31,832 nucleotides of DNA, taken from Nemertoderma westbladi (lineage: Eukaryota > Xenacoelomorpha > Nemertodermatida > Nemertodermatidae). Shown one piece after another: positions 11,545 through 22,700 of this stretch. The stretch is from NCBI GenBank assembly GCA_032718475.1, contig JAUCBJ010001156.1, positions 1 through 31,832 of the forward strand, given 5' to 3'. The translations under genes and the position numbers were made by a program. The notes beneath the pieces are model-generated. The model did no database searches and was not told where the DNA came from. It was given only the letters and a program-made list of their open reading frames with translations. The stretch's first letter is position 1; each line of letters begins with the position of its first letter.

Positions 11545-13332
11545 TCATTTCAGTTTAGTTTGTTGGTTAATGGCTTTTGTTTGGGGGTTAGTGAAGGGAC
11601 AGGAAACCTTGGACATAAAGGAAGCCGACGAAGTTACGGGATTCCGACGGGGTAAACCCTTGTCGAGTTCCTCGGAACGACTGCGTTGGCGCGGAACTGT
11701 GGAGGAACGTTTCTCTCCGTCGAGTCGGTTCGAATTTTCGAGTTCCCCTTCCGGACTGTTCAACTCGTCTAGGGAGTGGAGATTCATCCGGGTCGCCGAA
11801 CTGCGGCAGTAGGCCTCGATAACCCGGAGAACCTCCACGTCCTCCTCGAACATACGACTCTCGGTCCGCTTCGTGAGGAACTCGTCGTCCGTGTGGAACC
11901 GCGAGCCGTGTCGCCGACGCAACGAGAGGAACCGCCGCATCGCCTTGGGTTCCCCGGCGTCGGCGGGCTCGGGACGCTGCGGCACCACCGGAGACGCGCG
12001 CGCCGGCGGGGCCGGCCGCAACCGACGGAGATCCCACGGCCGACTGCGCAGCTGGTCGTGCAGCAACGCGGGGTTGTTGCGGAGGTCCTCCGGGAGGACC
12101 AACCCGACCGCGGGGACCGCCGAGCCCACCCGGGTCGACGACTCCCCGCCGCCCCGGGAGTTCACCACGCGGATCTGGTGCTGCAGATGGTACAACCAAT
12201 CGGAGCGATTCCACCGCGACGGGAACTGAATCGAGAAGGATTCACCACCGCTGGTGAGCACCGCAATACCGAGCTCCTCTAAATCGGAAGCCGTTACTAC
12301 AAGATTCGATAAACTCCATTTACTACAGAAAATAAACCCGTTTGTTTGAAGATTTAATGCTAAACTAACTAGATACTCGGCGAATAGTATTAGGTAGCGG
12401 TCCGAGGAAGGGGAGACCACCGCCGTTCCCATGTAGATGATGTCGCCGAGGTCCTGGAAGCGAGCCGGCGGCGGTTGCCAGCCCTCCACCGCGGTGCGAC
12501 ATACCTCGATCTCCAACTCCTTGCGTCGCCGCAGATCGGCGCAACGCGACGCGAGGTCCGTGTACAGCGTGCCGGCGTGCTGGAGGGACTGCAGATCGGG
12601 GTGTCCGGGCGCGCAATGCCGGGACAACTCGAGGAGAGTCGGCGGGTAGTCCTCGAGACGACGGAAGGGCTGGCTGAACGCGGCGGTTAAACCGACAAAG
12701 TCGAACCGCGATACGGATTCCTTCGCAGCGAGGTCCTTAACGAGGTGGGATTTATACTCCTGTAACGTCTCCACCGCTTTGGGGTGGTTCCCTACGTAAC
12801 AGGTGTACAGGAGTTTAGCTACAGGCGCGGATTCGACGAATAATTGCCCGATATTCTGCTGGGGATAAGGGCAGGTCGTGGCGACTTGAAGTCGTCGCAG
12901 GTTATCCACCTTGAACGCGACTATCTCCTCGAGGTTTCCGCAGAGGGTAAAATAAGCTGTCGATGGAATCCCTGACTTACCAGCGTCTATTCGAGACTTC
13001 AGCGGCACCAGGAAGCTGGTTAGCAGAGTCTGCAAGTCGTTCACATGGGTGCGTTCCGATTCCATTAGGTTGTGGAGTATCTGGTTGTAGTAGGGCGTGG
13101 GTTGGCCCTGGAAGGCGGGTTGCCCGTCGGGGTAGAGCCGGGTGGTGTAGTTGGAAGGGAACCAGCCTATAGACCCCGCCAGCTCGCCCTCCCACCACCC
13201 ACCGTCCGGGTCTCGTAGGACTTGCACAGTGTCGCCCTTACTGAATATTAACTCGTCGTGCTCCTTACCTGTTCCCTTGAACGAGTACAAAGCTTTCGCT
13301 TTGAATAACTCCTCTGATTCTTTCGAACTCAT
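11545..13332 (-). CDS. ARHGEF7: Beta-PIX (ARHGEF7)-like Rho guanine-nucleotide exchange factor, single exon
   Basis: A 595-residue protein on one exon, starting at MSSKESEELF. The open frame runs 14 codons further upstream, but this ATG directly precedes the SH3 domain. SH3 is at about residues 9-66 (ALYSF, DELIFSKGD, GGWWEGEL, GWFPSNY), the DH exchange domain at about 80-272 (GNLEEI, TAAFSQPFRRLEDYP, RRRKELE) and the PH domain at about 290-390 (ending DWLYHLQHQI). A RPWDLRRLRPAPP linker follows, then a GIT-binding segment at about 480-515 (DDEFLTKR, EEDVEVLRVIEAYC). This order is diagnostic of PIX proteins, which load GTP on Rac/Cdc42, bind PAK by the SH3 domain and GIT by the C-terminal segment at focal adhesions. 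The N-terminal calponin-homology domain of long PIX forms and the C-terminal trimerising coiled coil are both absent. PIX genes normally have many introns, so this looks like a retrocopy of a short isoform whose frame has stayed intact. It lies 207 bases after the CHRAC1 stop. Confidence 0.92.
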   Translation of the reverse strand: MSSKESEELFKAKALYSFKGTGKEHDELIFSKGDTVQVLRDPDGGWWEGELAGSIGWFPSNYTTRLYPDGQPAFQGQPTPYYNQILHNLMESERTHVNDLQTLLTSFLVPLKSRIDAGKSGIPSTAYFTLCGNLEEIVAFKVDNLRRLQVATTCPYPQQNIGQLFVESAPVAKLLYTCYVGNHPKAVETLQEYKSHLVKDLAAKESVSRFDFVGLTAAFSQPFRRLEDYPPTLLELSRHCAPGHPDLQSLQHAGTLYTDLASRCADLRRRKELEIEVCRTAVEGWQPPPARFQDLGDIIYMGTAVVSPSSDRYLILFAEYLVSLALNLQTNGFIFCSKWSLSNLVVTASDLEELGIAVLTSGGESFSIQFPSRWNRSDWLYHLQHQIRVVNSRGGGESSTRVGSAVPAVGLVLPEDLRNNPALLHDQLRSRPWDLRRLRPAPPARASPVVPQRPEPADAGEPKAMRRFLSLRRRHGSRFHTDDEFLTKRTESRMFEEDVEVLRVIEAYCRSSATRMNLHSLDELNSPEGELENSNRLDGEKRSSTVPRQRSRSEELDKGLPRRNPVTSSASFMSKVSCPFTNPQTKAINQQTKLK

Positions 13333-13539
13333 TTTGTATTTCTTAGGTCGATTTATAACAGAATAGATCAGCAAAAATGAGACGATTGTGTCAAGGAATT
13401 CGTCAAATTAATTCACTTTGTTCTAATCAAATAGTTTTAGTTTAGATGCGCTAGTTTTTAAGTAACTCCAACCAGCCCAGCCCTGGATATAATAATTGAA
13501 GCGCTTGGCAACCTGCATAAATAAATCGGCAAAACAAAG

Positions 13540-13746
13540 TTATAATTCCGCCTCCTGTTGTCGTTGTTCCGATTCAGTTTTTTTCAATATCTCTAAGTAA
13601 TCCTTCACTTTAATCTTGTGAGGCAAAGTATCAGACAGGAAGGATAACTCGTCAAATTCAGTGAGACAGTTGGGCAAGTTGGCGTATTCTAAACTCTCCG
13701 ATTCAACATTAAAGGCGCATTGAGCCATATGGGCAATAAATAGTTC
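13540..13746 (-). CDS. CHRAC1: CHRAC1 exon 2 (final coding exon)
   Basis: This exon encodes the second half of the histone fold, from ELFIAHMAQ to the C-terminal QRQQEAEL stop. The acceptor (TTTTCTAG on the minus strand) is at 13747-13754. No AATAAA is seen before the beta-PIX-like start, so the 3' UTR may reach into or past that gene's leader. Confidence 0.9.
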   Translation of the reverse strand, partial: ELFIAHMAQCAFNVESESLEYANLPNCLTEFDELSFLSDTLPHKIKVKDYLEILKKTESEQRQQEAEL

Positions 13747-16700
13747 CTAGAAAACAAAAAAACATGTATCAAAATATAGCTCCGTCTCAGGTCTCATCTA
13801 CATAATTTAACACATGTTTACAACTGTACAATGTATGTCTAGTTCTTAAGTTGTGTCTGTGCTGTGCGCAGGGATGGTTAAAACCTAATTTTAAAAAAAG
13901 CAAAATTAGGTTTTTTCTTTAATTGAATAAAACCTAATAAAACCTACATTTTCATACAAAAATTAAGAAATTTTCGAGAACCAATGACATATTGCTGTTT
14001 TGAAGGTTGTAACACCCACTAAATCGACCATTGCGGTTTCATTGCGCCTATTCTCAAGTCTGTGAAGCAATTGCAAGTATGACTTATTAACTTCTATAAT
14101 AATTGATGATCTCACCAAACTATGGCAAAACTACTGAACTATCGTACACGTACAGTACTGCATACTGCAGTTAGCACTGTAGCTGTTACAGTTACTGAAA
14201 TACAGTAGGCTGGTAGGCCTATCCTATACATACTGACATAGTTAACATTAAACATAGATTAAACATATTAACCATTTAGGGTAACGCGTCATTAGGTCCT
14301 TTGGTCGTTAGGTCCCGCGTCATTAGGTCCTGTGAGTGGTCGTTAGGTCCTGCGGCATTAGGTCCTGCGGCGTTAAGTCCTGCGTCATTAGGTCCTGCGA
14401 CATTAGGTCTTCTATAATAGCGTCATTAGGTCCTTTGGTCGTTAGGTCCTGCGTCATTAGGTCCTCTGCGGCTTTGGCGATTGGGGGGTTTCCAGATTTT
14501 TCAGTTTTTTTAATTTTTCATTTCACATTTCATTTTGTCATTTTTCATAGTTATAAAGTTAACGTTATGAGAAATATTTTCGACTAAAACAGGTCGAGCG
14601 CAACGAGGCTTGTAATGTTCTATGGTGACGACAGTGTCATCTTCAGTTCATCGTCAGTCTACGTTATGAAATATATTTTCGGATAAAACAGGACGAGCGC
14701 AACGAGGCTTGTAATGTTCTATGGTGACGAGTACTGCGTCCCTAAACTATTCTCCTAAACCAATTGACTAGCACAGTTCCCATGAGCACTGCTCATACGA
14801 CCTACAAAAATAGTTCACATAAATAGAAAAAAGTTCCCCCTCCCTCCCGCTCCCAAATAAACGCCCACTCAAAACTTGATTCAAATAGCCGCACTACTTT
14901 TATCTTCAACATTACTAACACATATTTTCACAAATGTTCAACAACATTAACATATGATAACACAAACACAACACTATAAAGAATGAATAAATGATTAAAG
15001 TAAAAATTAGAACGATTTTGAATGGTACCGGTATACAAAAATAACTCAGTTAAGTAGTTCTTTCAAGTTCACGGTTAAGTAGTCTACCACCCCAGCACAC
15101 TGCCTCGCAACGGCAGTAGGCCAACCTACCGTTTATACCGACCTACCCTTTCTACTACCGGTGTCACAAGGAAATCAGCCCCCCCTAGAATATGCCCCCC
15201 GGGGCATTATTTCCTAGGATATTATGTCCCCCCGGGCAATTTTTCCTAGGAAATTTAGCCCGGGGGGGCATTTTCTCCTTAGGAAATAATGCCTCCCCTC
15301 AGGAAAATTAGCCCCCCTCAAAAGTCTGAAAACTGGTACGATACCGGTCTGCTGGTAGCCACTTTTAATCTACCAACTGCAGAACTTGTAATAGTTGGAA
15401 GAATAGTACGGTACCGGTCTGCCGGTAGGTAAGCAGGTAAGGCAGTAAGGGATGTAGAACAGCATACTGAAGTATCTAAGTCAGTAGGCTACTGTAGTAA
15501 GTACTGGTATAACAGCAGTGCGAGTGTGTGGTGTTGTGTGGGCGCCGAGCAGCTCCAAGCTTTTTTAAGTCTGTAACCTGCTCCTTTCCCTGATTTGGTA
15601 AAGTGATTGTTTATTGTTTTGGTTAGAAAATCCCGCCTCTGTAACCTGCTCCCTTCTCTCAATTGGTAATGTTATCGTATGTTGTTTTGGTTAGAAAATC
15701 CCGTCTCTGTAACCTGCTCCTTTCCCTGATTTGCTAAAGTGACTGTTTATTGTTTTGGTTAGAAAATCCCGCCTCTGTAACCTGATCCTTTCCCTCAATT
15801 ACTTAAATGATCGTTTATTGTTTTGGTTAGAAAGGCATGCCTCTGGAACCTGCTCCTTTCCTTCATTTGGTAAAGTGACTGTTTATTGTTTTGTATAATT
15901 TTTGTAAGTTTTAGTAGTAATAAGTTTTGTTTATTGTATAATTCAGGGGGGGCATAATTTCCTAAGGGGGGGCATTTTTTCCTAGGGAAATTTGCCCGGG
16001 GGGGGGGCATTTTTTCCTAGGAAAATATGCCCCCCCGGGCACATTTCCCGGGGGGGCATATTTTCCTGTTACACCGGTACCTACGATATTGCCATATAGC
16101 TGTATAGGCCTACCTTGTATACCAGTATACAGTGGCCTACCGGACACCGGTACCTGTCCTGCTGTCAGCCTGTTCACTGTACAGTAGTGGAATACAGGAC
16201 CTAACGACGCAGGCAGGCAGGACCTAACGACGCTCCACAGGACCTAACGTCGCACGATATGACACAACAGGACCTAATGACGCAGGACCTAATGTCGCAG
16301 GACCTAATGCCTCAGGACCTAACGACGCAGGACCTAACGACGCAGGACCTAACGACCAAAGGACCCAACGACGCGGAACCACCATTTAGTGGGGCGTTTG
16401 CGCAGCTCATCATTGAGAAAATTTGTTACAGCGTTAAGTTTAACAGTTTAAGTACCACTCGAAAGGATGACTGGATGATAAATTGATAAACAATTTAGGA
16501 GAAGTTTGCCGGCATTTGCCCCACCCCACTCCTCCACTCCTGCAGCTGCACTCACTAGTCAGCGATTGGACTATTTCGCCTCCGAGCACCTAGTGTCCTG
16601 GCAGCCTGGTGGTAGAGGTAGACTGGAGAACTGCATCAACTGCAGACATATCACAGTATCAAGCAGACAAACCGGGTCCGTCTAAAAGCCACATCGGACC

Positions 16701-19700
16701 CAATCGGTACCACATCGGACCAAATCGGACCACATCGGGGCCACATCGGACCACATCGGGGCCACATCGGAGCCACATCGGCCACAAAATAGCAATTTAG
16801 GATGTAAATAACAAGTTCCAGCACCAACCAGCCAACTGACCAAACTCGTATCAGTAATTCAGTAATTGTTAGTCTTTCTGACAACAGGTCAGGCTGGTAA
16901 CCGGTACTGCACTGCAGTAGGTACTAGATACTACAATATCTAATGCAGAGACTATTGCCCCTACTTATACAGTACTGTACCCGTCTGCCTGCAGGTATAC
17001 ACAATGAGCTTGGCAGTTATTGTATTTGTATAATTATACTATACTATACTGTACTATATACTGACTGACTGATATATAACACATGCACTAGAGACAATCT
17101 TCAGTTCTCCAGTCTGCGGAAGGGAAGGCAAGAAGTTTGAAAGAGAAAACGTTATCAAATGCATTGTTTGAAATAATTTGAAACGGGGGGGGGGGGGGGG
17201 GGGGGGACTGGACGCAAATCCCATCTTGGCGAATTAATATCCCGCCTCAATGTTATATTCTCAATTTAGGGAAAGGAGCAGGTTGCAGTGGCCCCGATGT
17301 GGTCCGATGTGGTACCGATTGGGTCCGATGTGGTACCGATTGGGTCCGATGTGGTACCCATAAGGTCCGATGTGATACCGATTTGGTCCGATTGGGTCCG
17401 ATGTGGTGCCGATTTGTTCCAATGTCGTACCGATGTGGTACCGATTGGGTCCGATGTGGTACCGATTGGGTCCGATGTGGTACCCATAAGGTCCGATGTG
17501 GTACCGATTTGGTCCAATGTGGTACCGATTTGGTCCGATGTGGTACCGATTGGGTCCGATGTGGTACTGATTGGGTCCGATGTGGTACCCATAAGGTCCG
17601 ATGTGATACCGATTTGGTCCGATTTGGTACCGATTGGGTCTGATGTGGTACCCATTTGGTCCAATGTGGTACCCATTTGGTCCGATGTGGTACCCATATG
17701 GTCCGATATGGTACCCATTTGATCCGATGTGGTACCGATTTGGTCCAATGTGGTACCGATTTGGTCCGATGTGGTACCGATTGGGTCCGATGTGGTACCG
17801 ATTGGGTCCGATGTGGTACCCATAAGGTCCGATGTGATACCGATTTGGTCCGATTTGGTACCGATTGGGTCCGATGTGGTGCCGATTTGTTCCAATGTCG
17901 TACCGATGTGGTACCGATTGGGTCCGATGTGGTACCGATTGGGTCCGATGTGGTACCCATAAGGTCCGATGTGGTACCGATTTGGTCCAATGTGGTACCG
18001 ATTTGGTCCGATGTGGTACCGATTGGGTCCGATGTGGTACCGATTGGGTCCGATGTGGTACCCATAAGGTCCGATGTGATACCGATTTGGTCCGATTTGG
18101 TACCGATTGGGTCCGATGTGGTGCCGATTGGGTCCGATGTGGTACCGATTGGGTCCGATGTGGTACCCATAAGGTCCGATGTGATACCGATTTGGTCCGA
18201 TTTGGTACCGATTGGGTCCGATGTGGTGCCGATTTGTTCCAATGTCGTACCGATGTGGTACCGATTGGGTCCGATGTGGTACCGATTGGGTCCGATGTGG
18301 TACCCATAAGGTCCGATGTGGTACCGATTTGGTCCAATGTGGTACCGATTTGGTCCGATGTGGTACCGATTGGGTCCGATGTGGTACCGATTGGGTCCGA
18401 TGTGGTACCCATTAGGTCCGATGTGATACCGATTGGGTCCGATGTGGTGCCGATTTGTTACAATGTGGTACCAATGTGGTACCGATTGGGTCCGATGTGG
18501 TACTGATTTTCTTATTATTTTGGTTAATGCAGCATACATGTAACTGTAAGCGCAACCTGTTCTTTTACTTTATTTTGTTTATTTGTCAGTTTATTAATGT
18601 TTAATAATTTGGCATAATGATATACTGTAATACCCAAAAAATATCAACATCTAGGAGAAGAGTATTTTGTACTCTTGATGACATTTGAATTCCCAATAGA
18701 CTGTATGGTTTATGAATGCCACGGCGTTTTATCACCGAACATCTAACTGTCAATCGAAAGAGACATTGTAGTAACACGATATGCGATCCGAGGATTCAAT
18801 CATGCAACATATTCTTCCACCAATCGGAATGGACTGTGGAGTCGTCTGGGATCTCTGGATCATGTGCGGTACCGATTAGGTCTGACCGGGTCTGATGTGG
18901 TAGCGATTAGGTACGATGTGAACCCGGTTGGATCCGATGTGGTATCGATTTGGACCGATGTGGTAACTCTATCCTACACACTTATTTTAATTTATTTTGT
19001 GTATTTTACGATCACTATTCTAGGTACTTATTTTACATTGTATATCAGTATATTGCATACTTTCAGTACATATTTACTAATATTGTAATTAATTGATATT
19101 GGACTTGTTTTATATCGTGTATACTGTATGTTAAGTTAATATTAAACTATGTTGATGGGTTTTATTGTGTGTAAGTGATACTTTCACAAAAATATGTTAA
19201 TAATGGTTCCACGTCCTGGTCATTCATTATTATTTAATTTTTACTTTATTAAACTTGGATTTGTCCCATACTGTATACTTCGCTAAACGGACCCAAAGCA
19301 CCCGGTTTCTACCTTTTCCTCATCCCAGAGGTTTTTCTATGGTGTTACAGTACACTATTTTTATATGTCAGAAGGAAGCAATATACAGTACTCCTTGGGA
19401 AGAACAGAAAATCACTGTGTTTTTGTACTATACTAAAAGGTTGTGGATGTCCGTAAATAACAAGTCATTGAAGGACCATGTTCTAGTGGAAAATATTTTA
19501 TGTTAGCCGGAAAACCAAAACACTAAGCGAGCTAAAGCCTCGCTTAGTAAAACCTGGAACCTTTTTGAGATTCAAATCCGTTTTAGGAGCTTATCGTGCC
19601 AAGGAGCACGAGAAATCCATTACACAAATGTCATGGGTGAAAGGGAGTTGTGGCGGGGCAATTTTGTCGACAAACCTGAACAGCATTCTTAATATATATA

Positions 19701-22700
19701 ATGCAGCTGCAATGCAGCATGCCGATCGTAGTAGTAGCTCTCTAAGCAATAATCCAAACGGAATGAACTCAATGAAGATACACTACTGTATAGAATATCA
19801 AGCTAACAGTCGGCCGAGGATGGAGGCGTCCCGAATTATCCTCTTTCAATTGCTGCAACCCGAAGGTGGGGGTGGGTGGGCGCTTCTCCTTTCCCAAGTT
19901 TTGCTCCAAGTACCGGTAAGTCAACTGGTCCGCATTTTATCGACCTGGAATGACCACAAAAACGACCAAGATTGTCTTAAACCATGGCAAACTTAGGCAA
20001 TTTTAGCAAGCCATAAAAACTTTTGAAACTTTTAGTACGAAAAATATTGGGATGGGTGCCAGAATGGGACTACAGCACGAAAACTAACACATCTACAGTA
20101 TGTAATTGGCGGTTGCGCTTTTGGATAGCCCATTAAAATTTTAAATGACACCCCCCACCCCCCGGCCAAATTGGGTTAAATAAATATTTCATAAATAGTT
20201 GATAAATGTTTGGATTTATCATATTTTGAAACTACTATAAAATTGGCACCTAATTTTAATAAAATCCATCAATTAAGCAAAGGTATCATAACAGTTCCTA
20301 ACACTACTATTACGTACAAAGGTTCCCTTGGGGGATAAATCCAATACCTATTTTGTTATTGACAGATCAAATTGTGGACCAGGTGAAATGAATCGTTATG
20401 AAGATGATTGTGGGGCCTGGCTGAGTAAGAAGGGTACGACAACGCTTACATCATATTCGTGTACGGCGCAAGAGGGTAGGACCAATCACTCTAATATAGG
20501 AAACAGACTTTTCCTTTATAAAGGAAAATACTGCCTGGAGAAAACGAACTGTGGGACCCGTCTTTACGAACCAGTTAACCCCCAACCGACTTCCGACGAA
20601 ATAATAACTATAAAACGTTATTATGCAATCTTAAAAGCGGAAAATTCGTTTCGAAAACGTGTCTCATACATAACACAATGTCCATCAACATGGCCCGTTG
20701 AAATAACTACGAAAGCAGTGTACGAATATATTGGAATTTATCCCAATTCACCCATTCCACATGGAAACAAGAAATATATTATTACAGAAGAATCAGATGG
20801 TTTTATTCGCGCTAACAAACAGACACTTGACAGAGCTGATGATATTCTTCAACATATTCCAGCCAAGAAGGCATATAATCAACTGTTGCAGGAGGAGTTG
20901 CTGCCTCGCAATTCAAAACAATTGAGGCATAGAAAGTACTTGTTAAAGAGGAAAGCAGAAGATGCATATGGGGAACAGATTATTCGAAACTTCGCTGATC
21001 AAATTCTGGCTGTTGAATCTATGATTCAAACAAACCCATACGTGCAGTGTGTAATACACATGAAGGATGATGTCCCTCTAATCATTCTGTATAGCGAGAA
21101 CCAGGTGAATGATATTAAGAGGTTCTGTTGCCGTGGTAATGCTGTATATTCTTTTGATAAAACGTTTAACCTTGGCCAACTTCTGGTTACTGTAAGTGTT
21201 TTTAAAAATTTATCTGTCTTGCACATTGAATCGAACGAACATCCAATATTTATTGGTCCTCTACTGGTCCATGGTAAGTCAACATTTTTAGTGTTCCACT
21301 ATTTCATATCTCATATTCGTGGCTTGTTAAATGATGAACCACTGTTAAAACTAAAGCTGGGATCAGACAATGAGTTAGCTTTGCGAAAGGCAATGACAAC
21401 CTCATTCCCAAATTCCCCGATGTTACTTTGTCTTAACCATATGAAAAAGAACGTGAACAAGAATCTCACTGACACGGGAGTTCCCAAAGATCTCCGTATC
21501 GAGACAATGACGAAAATATTCGGACCATCCGGGATAATTCACGCCAAGGACGACAACGAATACCAAACTCTTTGCAACAATGTCTTGTCGCACAAGAAGT
21601 TACCCATGTCAATGAAGAATTATTTGACTAAGACAGCGTTTCCCCTAATTCTGGAAAATATTTGGGATCCAATTCATAACAATATTATAGAATCATTTTG
21701 GACAAATAATAATAACGAGTCTGCGAACCACCTATTTAAGCAGGCATTTGAGTGGAAGCCTCGCCCACTTCCAGAGTTGGTTAGATTATTAACAGGGGTC
21801 ATAGATTCAATGTATAGGGATGTGGAAATAGCAATCATTGGACAAGGTAATTATAAACTTGATATAACTTATAAAAGATTCCGACTAACTCCCAGTGCCT
21901 GGGAAGGGATGAACACGGAGCAAAGGCAGAAACATGTGAAGGCCTTTCTGAACTTTGTTCCACGTGGTACCTACGCCGCTGTTACATCCAGCGATGGAAA
22001 ACTAGCTACGATAAAGCCCAAATTGACAGGTGGTAAAAAGAAGGGGCAAAAGGCGCGTAAACGGTCGGGGAAGAAGTAAATATAGTGTATAGGTCAACTT
22101 TATACTGTATTATATGATATTTTGTTCTGATTATAAAACTTATAAACTTCAAATAAAAACCATCTGTAACATTTAATTGAACTAGGCCTACGGGAAGTAC
22201 ACTACACAGTATATGGCCCAAATTAAATTTGGATAAAATAAGAATTAATTTTATCGAAAGACCAGATCAGTGACCAACAAAATCAACATACTTTTGTAAA
22301 AGTAGCCCACTTAACAGAGTGTGTTATACAGTATATAAGCGAGGGTTATAATATACAGTCTTATTGAAACCTACTCAAAAGTATGTTATTAATAATTTAA
22401 TACAATTATAATAAATATATTTTACGAAATTCCACTAAAAATACTTTAAAATTTGTTATCTTTGCTTTTTGTGCCGGGCCGGAAATGAGTAAAATCAATG
22501 CAATATTTTTTCCTTAGGGAAAATAGTGCCCATCTCGTTATTAATCGATAATTTTCTCAGCGCAAAAACTATGTAAAAAATATAAATAAATGTATAACTA
22601 GAGTAATGTATAATAATATGAAATACAGTATAAATAATATGCAATGATCTGGGATTGTTTGAGAAATAAATTATATAAGAAATTGAAAATATTTATTTAC

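Larger units (their letters stand above)
14280..16380. mobile_element. Non-autonomous MULE-like transposon with minisatellite inverted ends
   Basis: A 2101-bp element flanked by a perfect 9-bp target duplication, ACCATTTAG, at 14271-14279 and 16381-16389. It begins GGTAACGCGTCATTAGG and ends CCAACGACGCGGAACC. The two ends are inverted arrays of a 15-bp unit: GCGTCATTAGGTCCT, about 11 copies at 14284-14473, and its complement AGGACCTAATGACGC, about 10 copies at 16196-16376. Some units drift in length. No transposase is present. The 9-bp duplication and tandem-repeat ends fit the Mutator-like (MULE) superfamily, but class is inferred. Inside are a 99-bp duplication and another inverted-repeat element (15162-16073). 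Confidence 0.85.

Noticed and set aside
11588-13198. Several overlapping frames antisense to or out of frame with the beta-PIX-like gene
   Set aside because: The real frame has complete SH3, DH, PH and GIT-binding motifs. The others are arginine- and glycine-rich by-products of GC-rich codons.
14284-18503. Possible CRISPR-like arrays
   Set aside because: The repeats are contiguous without spacers, and the context is a eukaryotic intron.
19255-19996. Two open frames upstream of the transposase
   Set aside because: No recognisable motif or family. They might be untranslated or a second transposon protein, but the sequence does not support a call.
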